A stretch of DNA of 64,000 nt, from assembly GCA_003023695.1 (NCBI GenBank), contig PXYW01000001.1, positions 5,060 through 69,059 of the forward strand. The letters run 5' to 3'. The notes beneath the pieces are model-generated. The model worked only from the letters and a program-made list of their open reading frames with translations, did no database searches and was not told the DNA's origin. Origin of the DNA: Sulfobacillus benefaciens. GTDB lineage: Bacteria > Bacillota > Sulfobacillia > Sulfobacillales > Sulfobacillaceae. This document shows, in pieces, positions 45,315 through 54,753 of this stretch (its first letter is position 1; each line of letters starts with the position of its first letter). Position numbers and translations under genes: made by a program.

Positions 45315-46319
45315 ATGCCGGTAACAATTCGAGACGTGGCAAAAGCTGCAGGGGTGTCCATAACCACAGTGTCCCGTGCGTTTAATGGGTATGACGATGT
45401 GGGTCCGGATACGCGCAAACGCATATTAAAAGTAGCCAAAGAACTAAATTATCGTCCTAGTCATGTGGCGCGCAGCTTGGTTCTGCAACAAACCCAAAAT
45501 ATTGGCCTATTAATCTCTGACTTCAATGCCAATCGCGGTGCTCATCACTTCTTATTTGACGTTATGGCGGGAGTTCATGATCGTTTGTCGTCGTTGGGCT
45601 ACGATGTGACGTTGGTGAGTACTACCACAGCACGGCAGCGCTTGGTAAGCTATATTGATTTTTGTACCGAACGCCGTTTGGAAGGCGTGATCGTTATGGG
45701 GATGCGATTGGATGATCCTTACATGCAAGAGGTTGCCGAGGCCAAACTGCCTTCTGTGGGTATCGATCTGCCGATTTTAAGCCGGTATTGCGGGTATGTC
45801 ATGACGGATAACGTGAATGGGGCCAAGCTGGGCATGCAACATTTGCTGGCCAAAGGTCACCGACGGATCGGGTTTGTCAACGGCTACCAAAAGGCTGCGG
45901 TCAGTGTCGACCGTCTGCGCGGCTATCAATTGGCTCTGGAATCGGCAGGCATAGAGAGCGATCCTGATTTGATTGTCCATTCGAACTTTTTGGTGGAAGG
46001 CGGGGAGGTGGCGACAGAATTGCTTTTGAGTCGCGTTCCTGATTTGTCCGCCATTTTTTATGCCAGTGATCTTATGGCAATCGGTGGCATGCGCTATTTG
46101 CATCGTGTGGGCAAGCGCATACCTGAAGATGTGGCGGTCGTGGGATATGACAATGTGGACGTCGGCGAATGGAGCGCCCCTGCACTGACGACGGTGTCCC
46201 AGCGTCGTTATGACATGGGTGTTTATGCCGCAGATATGTTGATAGGGATGCTGCAGCGCAATGAGGAACCAGGGGGGCGACTGCTGCCATCAGAGCTGGT
46301 AATTCGGCAGAGCACCTGA
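45315..46319 (+). CDS. LacI/GalR-family transcriptional regulator
   Basis: 334 residues. The N-terminal headpiece VTIRDVAKAAGVSITTVSRA and NYRPSHVARSL is a LacI DNA-binding domain with hinge helix; the rest is a periplasmic-binding-protein-like sensor domain (NIGLLISDF, VVGYDNVDVGEWSAPALTTV). Its ligand is probably a maltodextrin or glucan breakdown product, given the genes downstream. Two matching operators support self-control and control of the next gene. The promoter is its own, and it is transcribed in the same direction as the sugar genes. Confidence 0.93.
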   Translation: MPVTIRDVAKAAGVSITTVSRAFNGYDDVGPDTRKRILKVAKELNYRPSHVARSLVLQQTQNIGLLISDFNANRGAHHFLFDVMAGVHDRLSSLGYDVTLVSTTTARQRLVSYIDFCTERRLEGVIVMGMRLDDPYMQEVAEAKLPSVGIDLPILSRYCGYVMTDNVNGAKLGMQHLLAKGHRRIGFVNGYQKAAVSVDRLRGYQLALESAGIESDPDLIVHSNFLVEGGEVATELLLSRVPDLSAIFYASDLMAIGGMRYLHRVGKRIPEDVAVVGYDNVDVGEWSAPALTTVSQRRYDMGVYAADMLIGMLQRNEEPGGRLLPSELVIRQST

Positions 46320-46354
46320 AATACAAAATCTCCGAAACAGAGGCCCGGGATTTT

Positions 46355-46383
46355 TTTAGGACCGAAAACGTTTTGGCCATAAT
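46355..46383 (+). promoter_or_regulatory. Promoter with LacI-type operator 2 (46362-46376)
   Basis: CCGAAAACGTTTTGG at 46362-46376 is the exact reverse complement of operator 1. It lies between a weak -35 (TTTAGG, 46355-46360) and CATAAT (46378-46383), so bound repressor would block the sugar operon. A T-run directly upstream may belong to a terminator for the regulator gene. Confidence 0.7.
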
Positions 46384-46400
46384 GGAAGGGGTCTTGATGA

Positions 46401-48599
46401 GTGAATTATGGAGTTATCAAGGAAAACGATTTGTTTTATGTTTTCGGGCCAGAGGGCATGATCGGACGGCAATATCAACATGGACTCTTTACTCGCGATA
46501 CACGGTTTCTCTCTCGTCTGCAATGGCATGTGCAGCCCGATGTATTGGTTTTGCTGGAATCTGATACCTCAACGGGGTACGAAAGTGTCTATCGTTATAC
46601 CAATCGGCCTCCAGAGGACGAATCAGGCATTCCGCGAGAATCTCTGTTAATTACCCGCCGCCAATGGGTTGATGGCCAAGCCTTGCATGAAAGTCTCATT
46701 ATCGAAAATTTTGCCATGGTGCCAGTCTCCTTGAAATATACGTATATCATTGACGCGGATTTCTTGGATATGTTTGAAGTCCGCGGATTTCGGCAAACTC
46801 CTCTCGCGCGGCAAATAGATGTCCACAGTGGTAATGGGTCATGTGTTTTTAGCTACATGGCTCAGGATGGACTTATCACGCGGACCACGGTCTTGCTGAA
46901 AAGTGGCGAAGCGACCGTGGTGGACGCGGATTGGATTCGTGTGTCCGGGGATGGCACGGCTCGGCAATGGACAAACTCGGTGACAATATTGCCACATTCA
47001 AAACAAACCGAAGAATTGGTTGTAGAAGCCGGGTGTAGTGACAGAAGGAAAACAGCTACTCGCATGAGTCGCCCGGAGGTAAAACCTGCTGCCATCCAAA
47101 ACGATTTCGGCAATAAATTGATGGGTCACTCCGCACCGCTGTCACCAGCCATTTGGCGGTCTTACCAAGAGTGGTTTAGTCGTATGCCTCAGGTGTCTGG
47201 CAATGATCGTTTTGCACAGTGGTATGCGCAAGGTATTAAGGATCTAAGGATGCTGCAAAGCGATTTGGGATACGGAAAAATGGCTGTAGCCGGGGTTCCG
47301 TGGTATGCAGTGCCATTTGGACGGGATAGCCTTATTGCATCCCGTCAAATGCTGCTTGCCGAACGCGATGTTGCGCGTGGCACCCTATTGACGATGGCCC
47401 ATTTTCAGGGATGGGAAGAGCGCTCCGAGCGTGATGAGCAACCGGGAAAAATCGTGCATGAAGTACGCAACGGAGAACTTAGCCGGCTTGGCACCTTACC
47501 CTTTTCGCAATACTACGGCAGTATCGATGCAACACCATTGTTTTTGCTGTTAATAGCCGATTACTTTAAATGGACCGGCGACGAGGAGTTTGTCCGGGGA
47601 TTGCTTTCCCACGTGGAGCGGGCTTTGACATGGATGACCCGTTTTGGTGACCGCGACCACGATGGGTTTTTGGAATATTGGCGCGAAGCTAGTGACGGGA
47701 TTGCCAATCAGGGATGGAAAGATTCTGGAGATTCCATCATGTATTCTGATGGCCGGCTGGTGGAGGGCACTGTCGCTCTATGCGAGGTGCAAGCCTATGC
47801 CCATCGAGCATATATGGAATGGCATGACATATACACGGCCTTTGGCATGGTCCATGAGGCTGATAATCTTAAACACCATGCCAAAACGCTCCAAGCCAAT
47901 TTTCTTCAGCATTTTGTATTAGCCGATGGGACAGTGGCTTTGGCCCTAGATGGTGAAAAGCGGCCTTGTCAGGTGATCTCATCCAACATGGGTCAGGTGT
48001 TAGTCAGCGATATCTTGCCCCCAGGCGTGGCTCGTACCGTGGCACAGCACATGGTGTCGCCTGATATGCTCACGGGATTTGGCATACGCACACTGTCTAG
48101 TCAGGAAATCCGATACAACCCCGTGAGCTATCATAACGGGTCAGTTTGGCCTCACGATACCAGCTTAATTATTTACGGATTGCGACGGCATGGCTACGTG
48201 GCGGAGTCCTTAGAGGTTATTGAAAACCTCTTGCGTGCCCAAGACGCGTTTGAATACCACCGTTTGCCGGAACTATTTGCGGGCTTTTCGGCGGTGGAAA
48301 TTTCCCGCCCAGTGCCTTATCCCGTCTCTTGCTCTCCACAGGCGTGGGCGGCTGCTGTGCCTGTGTTCGTGTTGGAGCAATGTTTAGGCCTACAACCCGA
48401 TGGTGTACACCGGGTAATCCAGATTGACCCGATGTTGCCTGACAGTGTTCCCTACCTTGAAATACGGGGGATACGATTGGGTGGCGGCATACTGTCGGTG
48501 AGTTTAAGACGGGATAAAGGCGGAGTCGATATGAAGATCATTGAAAATTCGAGCGGTTGGCCGTTGGTGCATCCGATGGCAAAGGAGGTGAGGTCTTGA
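46401..48599 (+). CDS. Glycogen-debranching-type amylo-alpha-1,6-glucosidase
   Basis: 732 residues. The N-terminal half (to about 250) is the beta-rich GDE_N-type domain (YQHGLFTRDTRFLS); the C-terminal half is an (alpha/alpha)6 barrel with AGVPWYAVPFGRDSLIASR near 305-323 and PVSYHNGSVWPHDTSLI near 575-590. It is likely to hydrolyse alpha-1,6 or related links in glucans, in the cytoplasm as no signal peptide is seen. GTG 46401 follows GGAAGGGG. It leads the sugar operon under LacI control. Exact substrate is unproven. Confidence 0.82.
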   Translation: MNYGVIKENDLFYVFGPEGMIGRQYQHGLFTRDTRFLSRLQWHVQPDVLVLLESDTSTGYESVYRYTNRPPEDESGIPRESLLITRRQWVDGQALHESLIIENFAMVPVSLKYTYIIDADFLDMFEVRGFRQTPLARQIDVHSGNGSCVFSYMAQDGLITRTTVLLKSGEATVVDADWIRVSGDGTARQWTNSVTILPHSKQTEELVVEAGCSDRRKTATRMSRPEVKPAAIQNDFGNKLMGHSAPLSPAIWRSYQEWFSRMPQVSGNDRFAQWYAQGIKDLRMLQSDLGYGKMAVAGVPWYAVPFGRDSLIASRQMLLAERDVARGTLLTMAHFQGWEERSERDEQPGKIVHEVRNGELSRLGTLPFSQYYGSIDATPLFLLLIADYFKWTGDEEFVRGLLSHVERALTWMTRFGDRDHDGFLEYWREASDGIANQGWKDSGDSIMYSDGRLVEGTVALCEVQAYAHRAYMEWHDIYTAFGMVHEADNLKHHAKTLQANFLQHFVLADGTVALALDGEKRPCQVISSNMGQVLVSDILPPGVARTVAQHMVSPDMLTGFGIRTLSSQEIRYNPVSYHNGSVWPHDTSLIIYGLRRHGYVAESLEVIENLLRAQDAFEYHRLPELFAGFSAVEISRPVPYPVSCSPQAWAAAVPVFVLEQCLGLQPDGVHRVIQIDPMLPDSVPYLEIRGIRLGGGILSVSLRRDKGGVDMKIIENSSGWPLVHPMAKEVRS

Positions 48600-48690
48600 G
48601 TTAGGACATCGATTGCCGCCTGTGGATGATAGCAACATGGACTGTGGGATGAGAAACAAATAAACCAGGAAAGAGAGAGGACGATGAACA

Positions 48691-49965
48691 ATGAAACAGC
48701 TGCAAAAAATTGTCCAAGTCTCAGCTATGGGGCTTTCCTTAGTCGGGATGGTGGGGTGTGGCGCGGCAGGTTCCGCGTCCGGTTCCGGAGGCAGTAAAGT
48801 TGTCACCATTGTGGTTGCCAGTTGGGCAGGAACCAACGTGACTAATGGGATTATCGATCAGCAATTGGCTGATTTCAACAAAACTCATCCTGATATTCAT
48901 GCCGTGTACCGGCCCATTGCCGGTAACTATGAAACCATTCTTAAAACGGAATTTGTTTCGGGAGATGCCCCGGACATCATTACTCTCAACAATGGAGGGC
49001 AGGCACCGGTATTTGAATCTGAAGGTGCGGTTATTCCCCTCAACTCCTACATTCAGCAGTCGCACTATTCGCTAAGTGACTTTTTCCCCGGCGCGATGAA
49101 TATGTTTGAAGCCGGGAACACGGTGTATGGCATCCCACGAGATCAGTCCCCGCTGGTACTTTATTACAATCCCCAAATGTTCAAAAATGCCGGTATTGCG
49201 GGACCGCCTACGACGTGGGCCCAGCTTCAGGCAGATGCACAGAAACTGACTGATCCAGCGAAAAAAATCTACGGCATTGTTCAAACACCCCAAGAGCCTC
49301 GATGGGCGCAATTCCTGGTTGAAGCCGGGGGCAATGTGATGAATAATTCCATGACTAAAATGACGTTGAATACACCCGCTGCGCTCCGTGGGTTCACATT
49401 TTTTGTGAACTTATACCGGTCCGGAGTGGCCGCTCAACCTTCGCAGGTGGGTGCCACTTGGGGAGGCCAAGCGCTTGGCATGGGCCACGCTGCAATGTCA
49501 TTTGAAGGCGCTTGGGCAATTCCCTACCTGCAGGATACGTATCCTAACACCCCATTTGCCATTGCCACATTGCCCAAAGGGCCAGTCAACAATATGAGCC
49601 TTGATTTCCCGACGGCCTGGGCCATCACCAAAGACTCTGCCCATCCTCAACAGGCGTGGCAGGTCATCAAGTATCTCACCGGCCAGGGACAAGCCCAGTG
49701 GGTGGAACAGGGAGGACTCGTGACGGTTCGTAAGTCGCTGATAAATATGCCTTACTATCAGCAGCATCCGATTTATCATAATATCTTGGCACAACTACCC
49801 AATGCGGTACCCTGGAACTTTCCCAACGGATTTGATCAATATGTGAGCAGTACCTTGTCCAATGTCTCACTGCTTGCTGTAGAAGGTAAGCTATCGCCAC
49901 AAGCCGCGCTCGAGCAACTGCAAAGTCAAGGAACTAGTATCCTCCAGCAAAACGGGGGGAATTGA
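48691..49965 (+). CDS. Sugar ABC transporter substrate-binding lipoprotein
   Basis: 424 residues with a lipoprotein signal ending LVGMVGC and a Gly/Ser linker, then an extracellular-binding family 1 fold (ITLNNGGQAPVFESEG, GIPRDQSPLVLYYN, AAMSFEGAWAIP), as in maltose and oligosaccharide binding proteins. It delivers sugar to the two permeases that follow 2 and about 950 bases downstream. Aromatic residues for sugar stacking are plentiful. Confidence 0.93.
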   Translation: MKQLQKIVQVSAMGLSLVGMVGCGAAGSASGSGGSKVVTIVVASWAGTNVTNGIIDQQLADFNKTHPDIHAVYRPIAGNYETILKTEFVSGDAPDIITLNNGGQAPVFESEGAVIPLNSYIQQSHYSLSDFFPGAMNMFEAGNTVYGIPRDQSPLVLYYNPQMFKNAGIAGPPTTWAQLQADAQKLTDPAKKIYGIVQTPQEPRWAQFLVEAGGNVMNNSMTKMTLNTPAALRGFTFFVNLYRSGVAAQPSQVGATWGGQALGMGHAAMSFEGAWAIPYLQDTYPNTPFAIATLPKGPVNNMSLDFPTAWAITKDSAHPQQAWQVIKYLTGQGQAQWVEQGGLVTVRKSLINMPYYQQHPIYHNILAQLPNAVPWNFPNGFDQYVSSTLSNVSLLAVEGKLSPQAALEQLQSQGTSILQQNGGN

Positions 49966-49966
49966 C

Positions 49967-50893
49967 GTGGGAACCGCCGTTATGTTAAAGAATACTGAAA
50001 AACGCGGCGGGATGGAACATTGGCGACGGCAGGAAACCGCCGCCGCCTATATGTTCTCTTTGCCCACAATCATCTTGTTGCTGGTCTTTTCTTTGGGTCC
50101 GGCTGCCTACGCATTCTTTTTAAGCGGTGTGTCATGGAACTTGCTCAACCATATGCATTGGGTGGGACTGAGTAATTATGGCGCAATATTGCATATGCCC
50201 TTATTTTGGACTTCAGTGAAGAATTCGGTTATATTTGCCGCCGTAGTAATGCCGGTACAAACGGTGATTGCGATGATCATTGCCGTGATTATGAATCAAA
50301 ATCTTCCGGCGCGCCCCATTTATCGACTGATTTTCTTCTTCCCCTCCATCAGTTCATCAGCCGTGACTTCGTTAATGTTTATGTGGATTTTTAACAAACT
50401 GGGGCTTTTAAACGGTTTTCTTACCGCCGTGGCGGGAATTTCCGGACCTAACTGGATTGGGAATCCGCGATTTGCTCTGTCCGCCATAATGATTTTGAAT
50501 ATTTGGAGCACTGCTGGGTATTTTATGGTGGTATTTCTTGCCGGATTACAAGCCATTCCTCGTGCTCTATATGAAGCGGCAGCCATTGATGGGGCATCGG
50601 CGCTGCAGCGATTTTGGAACGTTACGGTACCGTTGCTGAGGCCATCGACGTTTTTTATCGTGGTGATGGGGCTCATCGGTACGCTTCAGATGTTCGACCA
50701 ATCGTTCATTATCTCAGGTGGAACGGGTGGACCGTTAAATTCTACGATGACAATTGCCTTATTAATTTACCAGGAAATATTTTCTTATGGCCAGGTCGGC
50801 TATGGTGCGGCGGCCACTGTGTTCTTATTCGTATTGGTTCTAGGTTTAACAATCCTCACCAATCGGTGGCTTGGCAAACCGATCGAATATTAA
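49967..50893 (+). CDS. Sugar ABC transporter permease (MalF type)
   Basis: 308 residues with six membrane segments and the EAA loop EAAAIDGASALQRFWNVTVP that touches the ATPase. The first of a MalF/MalG pair. GTG 49967 or ATG 49982 may start it. No ATPase gene is present in the cassette, so a shared MsmX-type ATPase encoded elsewhere is probably used. Confidence 0.93.
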   Translation: MGTAVMLKNTEKRGGMEHWRRQETAAAYMFSLPTIILLLVFSLGPAAYAFFLSGVSWNLLNHMHWVGLSNYGAILHMPLFWTSVKNSVIFAAVVMPVQTVIAMIIAVIMNQNLPARPIYRLIFFFPSISSSAVTSLMFMWIFNKLGLLNGFLTAVAGISGPNWIGNPRFALSAIMILNIWSTAGYFMVVFLAGLQAIPRALYEAAAIDGASALQRFWNVTVPLLRPSTFFIVVMGLIGTLQMFDQSFIISGGTGGPLNSTMTIALLIYQEIFSYGQVGYGAAATVFLFVLVLGLTILTNRWLGKPIEY

Positions 50894-50920
50894 AACGCCC
50901 GGTTCGAAGGAGGCATGGTT

Positions 50921-51757
50921 ATGGTTGGATCCAATAGTACATTAAGCCGAGTATCCCGTGGTCTATATTTATTGATTTTAACAGCGGGGGCCTTGGTCAT
51001 GGTCATCCCATTTTTCTGGTCCTTGTCCACCTCCCTGAAACCCTTAAGCGAGGCCTTAGTGTTTCCGCCAAGGTGGATTCCTCATCCCTTTTTATGGAAG
51101 AACTATGTCCTTACTTGGAAGACCGTCCCAATGGGACAATGGTTTGTCAACAGCGCCATAGTGGCCGTGGTTGTTGTGATAGGGAACGTGGTGTTGGATT
51201 CCATGGCGGGATATGCGTTGGCCCGTATACGGTTTCGCGGACGTTCGCTAGTCTTTTTTGGCATTATATCGATGTTGATGATTCCGTTTCAATCCATCAT
51301 GTTGCCCGTCTACATCATTTTACGGGCACTGGGCTTGATAAACAGCTATGCAGGGATGATTTTGCCGCAGTTGGTGTCCGCCATGGGCGTGTTTTTGATG
51401 CGCCAGGCATTTTTGAATGTGCCGCATGAAGTGGAAGAATCGGCCATTATCGATGGGGCCAGCCGCTGGCGAATATTTGCCCAGATTTCCTTGCCTATGG
51501 TTCAACCGTCGCTTTTTACCCTGGCCTTAATGATGTTCATGGGCGCCTGGAACAATTTTTTGCTCCCATTGTTGGTAGCTAACAATCAAAATTTCTGGAC
51601 ACTGCCTTTAGGTGTGGTAATGTTTCAACAGCAGTATTATACAAATTGGCCGTACTTGATGGCAGCGGCAGTCATGGCTACCATTCCCATCGCGGTATTG
51701 TTTTTAGTGTTCCAACGATGGTTCATCCAGGGTATTTCCACCACTGGGCTAAAATAA
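50921..51757 (+). CDS. Sugar ABC transporter permease (MalG type)
   Basis: About 278 residues, six membrane segments, EAA loop EESAIIDGASRWRIFAQISLP. ATG 50921 is chosen because AAGGAGG lies 7 bases upstream; ATG 50915 touches it. It completes the membrane part of the importer. Confidence 0.93.
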   Translation: MVGSNSTLSRVSRGLYLLILTAGALVMVIPFFWSLSTSLKPLSEALVFPPRWIPHPFLWKNYVLTWKTVPMGQWFVNSAIVAVVVVIGNVVLDSMAGYALARIRFRGRSLVFFGIISMLMIPFQSIMLPVYIILRALGLINSYAGMILPQLVSAMGVFLMRQAFLNVPHEVEESAIIDGASRWRIFAQISLPMVQPSLFTLALMMFMGAWNNFLLPLLVANNQNFWTLPLGVVMFQQQYYTNWPYLMAAAVMATIPIAVLFLVFQRWFIQGISTTGLK

Positions 51758-51829
51758 CGGTTAGGGCGGTTGGGGAGTACTCGGGTCTAAACAATTTGTC
51801 TCACGATGGTCATTGGTGGAGGAAAGCGC

Positions 51830-53608
51830 ATGACGGTCTACTATGGATTTTTGTCCAATACCTACACTTCAGCTCTGGTGGACCCGGAAGGTACTCTGGT
51901 CTGGTTGCCGTTTCCTCGCTTTGATGGAGACGCCATATTTTGCAAGTTGCTGGATGACACTCAAGGAGGATATTTCAATACGGTACCGGAGCTCCCGTAT
52001 GTCGCAACCCAGTCTTATGTCCCTCATACGCACACGTTAGAAACGATATATCAGGTTCAGGACGATAAAGTTACCATCCGCGATTTTTTGCCCATTGGCA
52101 CCACCAGCTTTTGGCGAGTGATAGAAACACCTGTGCCTTTGGTTTTGACTTGCCGACCAACGTTCGGATTCGGGTATGCCAACGCCAGCTACGAAATGAC
52201 TCCCAACGGGGCATGGTTTTCCCATCCAAATGGCAGGGAAGGTCTTCACCTGACCATTGATGGCCCGCATGTGAAAAGCAGCCAGCGGGATCAGTGGATG
52301 GTCGGTCCGGGGAGAGTCACTATTGCGTTGCGGTACGTTGCACATTTTGGCAAAGATACCGCTTTGGACCAGGACTTGGCGGACCGCGCGGAACAGGTGG
52401 AGCGCGTCACCAATCAGTTTTGGGCTAAACCGAAAAATCCTTATCGGGGAGCCCATGCCGAGTTATTTGACCGCAGTTTGCTGACCATTCGCGGCCTTAC
52501 CTATCGTATCAATGGGGCTTTGCTAGCAGCGGCCACAACGTCTTTGCCGGAAATCGTCGGTCAACATCGGCAGTGGGATTACCGCTTCGTTTGGGTTCGT
52601 GATGGGGCCTATGGCGCCGAAGCCTTGTTAATGGCAGGTGATACTGTGGGGTGTCGCCGATTCTTAGAGTTTATGTTTAATACCATTGATTTGGTTAACA
52701 AGCCATTTTCGGCTCCGTTTTACCAAGTAGATGGATCGCGAATAGAAGGCGAACGGGATTTACTCTGGCTCTCCGGTCACCAAAATTCACGGCCGGTACG
52801 GGTTGGCAATGCCGCTACAGACCAATTGCAGCTTGATATTGAAGGCGATTTGCTGTGGGTGCTGTATGCCTATTGGGAAGAAAGTCAAGATAGCACTTTT
52901 GTTCGAGATTATTGGTGGGCGGTATCGGCACTGGCAGACTGGGTGGGCAACAACTGGCATCAGCCGGATGCCTCACTTTGGGAGTTTCGCGGCGATCAAG
53001 ATTTTTATCTGCATTCCCAGCTCATGTGCTGGGTGACAATGCGAGTGGGTTCGGTATTGGCTCGTGAAGTAATGAGTCTAGAGACTGTGGCTGACCGTTG
53101 GCAACGTCAGGCGGACGATATTGCCGAAGCCATCTGGCATCGGCAATCCTTGTCGGGTCTACCATATTTTACTCAAGGACCTGGCCATCCAGTGATGGAT
53201 GCTGCATTGCTGCTCATGCCCTTGTACGGTTTTGTTGGCGTCCATGATAAGGTATTCCAGGCCACCTTGCAGCAAATCGAGAGCACGCTTTTGGTCGACG
53301 GAACGGTGATCCGGTATCAGCAGGACAACATGGGAGAAGTGGCTTACCCCTTTACTTTGGCCGGATTTTGGCTGGCGCGCGTATATTTGCGCATGGGACG
53401 GTGGGACCGGGCTGAGGAACTCATTGAGCGTCAATTGGGGCTAACCACTTCTTTGGGGTTGTTTGCAGAACATGTGGATCCGGCGACTGGAGAACCACAT
53501 GGCAACTTTCCCCAACTTTTTCCCCACGCTGGAGTAGTAACGACTTTGTCAGAGTACCAAAGGCTCAAGAAAAAAGGACATTTGTGGACGCTGGCCACAG
53601 ACGGCTAA
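51830..53608 (+). CDS. GH15 family glucoamylase/trehalase-like hydrolase
   Basis: About 592 residues with an N-terminal beta domain (SALVDPEGTLVWLPFPRFD) and an (alpha/alpha)6 barrel: RQWDYRFVWVRDG near 255, DIEGDLLWVLYAY near 345, FAEHVDPATGEPHGNFPQLF near 555. The Glu in AEHVDP aligns with the family catalytic base. It would release glucose from alpha-glucans or trehalose; no signal peptide, so it works in the cytoplasm. Start ATG 51830 follows GGAGG; the frame reaches back to 51806. It is last in the sugar operon. Confidence 0.88.
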   Translation: MTVYYGFLSNTYTSALVDPEGTLVWLPFPRFDGDAIFCKLLDDTQGGYFNTVPELPYVATQSYVPHTHTLETIYQVQDDKVTIRDFLPIGTTSFWRVIETPVPLVLTCRPTFGFGYANASYEMTPNGAWFSHPNGREGLHLTIDGPHVKSSQRDQWMVGPGRVTIALRYVAHFGKDTALDQDLADRAEQVERVTNQFWAKPKNPYRGAHAELFDRSLLTIRGLTYRINGALLAAATTSLPEIVGQHRQWDYRFVWVRDGAYGAEALLMAGDTVGCRRFLEFMFNTIDLVNKPFSAPFYQVDGSRIEGERDLLWLSGHQNSRPVRVGNAATDQLQLDIEGDLLWVLYAYWEESQDSTFVRDYWWAVSALADWVGNNWHQPDASLWEFRGDQDFYLHSQLMCWVTMRVGSVLAREVMSLETVADRWQRQADDIAEAIWHRQSLSGLPYFTQGPGHPVMDAALLLMPLYGFVGVHDKVFQATLQQIESTLLVDGTVIRYQQDNMGEVAYPFTLAGFWLARVYLRMGRWDRAEELIERQLGLTTSLGLFAEHVDPATGEPHGNFPQLFPHAGVVTTLSEYQRLKKKGHLWTLATDG

Positions 53609-53661
53609 AGTTCTAGGACAAGGCCTTGACATCATAGGAGTATGCCAGGGGGGATGTCCTG

Positions 53662-54390
53662 GTGTGGGTCAAGGTTATTTCGGCGCGATCGCGTGGGGCA
53701 CGTGCTATCTATGTGGCGCTGCTGCTCGGATTAAGTTTGCTCGTTTTTCAACCAAGGTCTCATTCAACAGGGGTACCTGGCCCGGTGTACCGGGTCAAAA
53801 CCACGACGCGCGCGATGGCGCTAACCATCAATGTGGTTTGGGGCACCGAATTTGTTCCGCAAATGCTTCAGGATCTGATGTCGGCGCATGTGACCGCCAC
53901 CTTTATGGTGGGTGGTGCTTGGGCTGCCGCACATCCGCAACTCATTTTAGAGATGGTTCGCGACCATATGGAAATTGGCAACCACGGCTGGAACCATCCC
54001 CATCCTAATCAGTTGTCGTATGAAGCCAACATGACCCAAATAACCCGAACCAATGAGGCGGTTAAACATATTGCCGGCATCACCCCTATGGTGTTTGCTC
54101 CTCCTTACGGAGAATTTAACCGCACTGTGTTGGAGGCTTCTGCTGCACTCCATATGCCTCTGATTATGTGGACCATAGACACAATTGACTGGAGACCCTC
54201 GTCGTCACCGTCTTATATGGTCAATAAGGTGCTGGGGAGGGCTCAGCCAGGCGCCATTGTCCTGATGCACCCTACTTCTCGGACGGTGGCGGCTTTGCCT
54301 GAAATTATCAGCGGGTTGACCTCTCGAGGCTATCGCTTAACCACGGTTTCTAACCTGCTGACGATGGGGGAGCCCACAGGGGATGAGTAA
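53662..54390 (+). CDS. Polysaccharide deacetylase-like protein, YlxY type
   Basis: 242 residues with an N-terminal membrane anchor (IYVALLLGLSLLVF) and a NodB-type fold. The first metal motif TFDDG is replaced by LTINVVWGTE, so the usual Asp ligand and base are missing, while GNHGWNHPHP, APPYGEFN, WTIDTIDW and LMHP remain in order. This pattern fits YlxY-like sporulation proteins. In Bacillus ylxY follows pnpA; here it follows the inserted sugar cassette. A CCAGG/CCTGG hairpin (53645-53662) covers the ribosome site before the GTG start and could limit translation. Confidence 0.82.
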   Translation: MWVKVISARSRGARAIYVALLLGLSLLVFQPRSHSTGVPGPVYRVKTTTRAMALTINVVWGTEFVPQMLQDLMSAHVTATFMVGGAWAAAHPQLILEMVRDHMEIGNHGWNHPHPNQLSYEANMTQITRTNEAVKHIAGITPMVFAPPYGEFNRTVLEASAALHMPLIMWTIDTIDWRPSSSPSYMVNKVLGRAQPGAIVLMHPTSRTVAALPEIISGLTSRGYRLTTVSNLLTMGEPTGDE

Positions 54391-54753
54391 TTGGTAAGGT
54401 GCGTAGTTTTCCGCAGGGGATAGTCCGTCCGGTTGAAGCCGCGCTCCCTATTTATCCGCTCCTTGTTCAGGGCTTCATTCGACACGGATACCGACCTCTT
54501 CATTTGGCGCCCTGAACTGAACAATCGGGCATCGACGGGTACCAGTTCGCACATTGCGGCCCGACGGGGGACTGCCTGGATTTTTGGACCATCGTCTTGC
54601 TCACAGCACCAGGTTAAGGTTTGGTCGACTTTTGCGTGTTCAGAGCCGAGGAGCACTAGATGCCCGCAAAAAACTGGCGCAACTCAGCGGCCAAGAGCTC
54701 GTTAGGTTGGCCACGGACGGAACTTCACATGCAAACAGGGGAATCCAGAGCGT
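54391..54753. other. About 360 bases without a convincing gene
   Basis: Short open frames exist on both strands (for example a 90-codon frame at 54433-54705), but none has a ribosome site or recognisable product. It may be a decayed gene between ylxY and the Rpn-type gene. Confidence 0.45.

Noticed and set aside
54433-54705. A 90-codon frame between ylxY and the Rpn gene.
   Set aside because: No ribosome site and no recognised product; composition is irregular.
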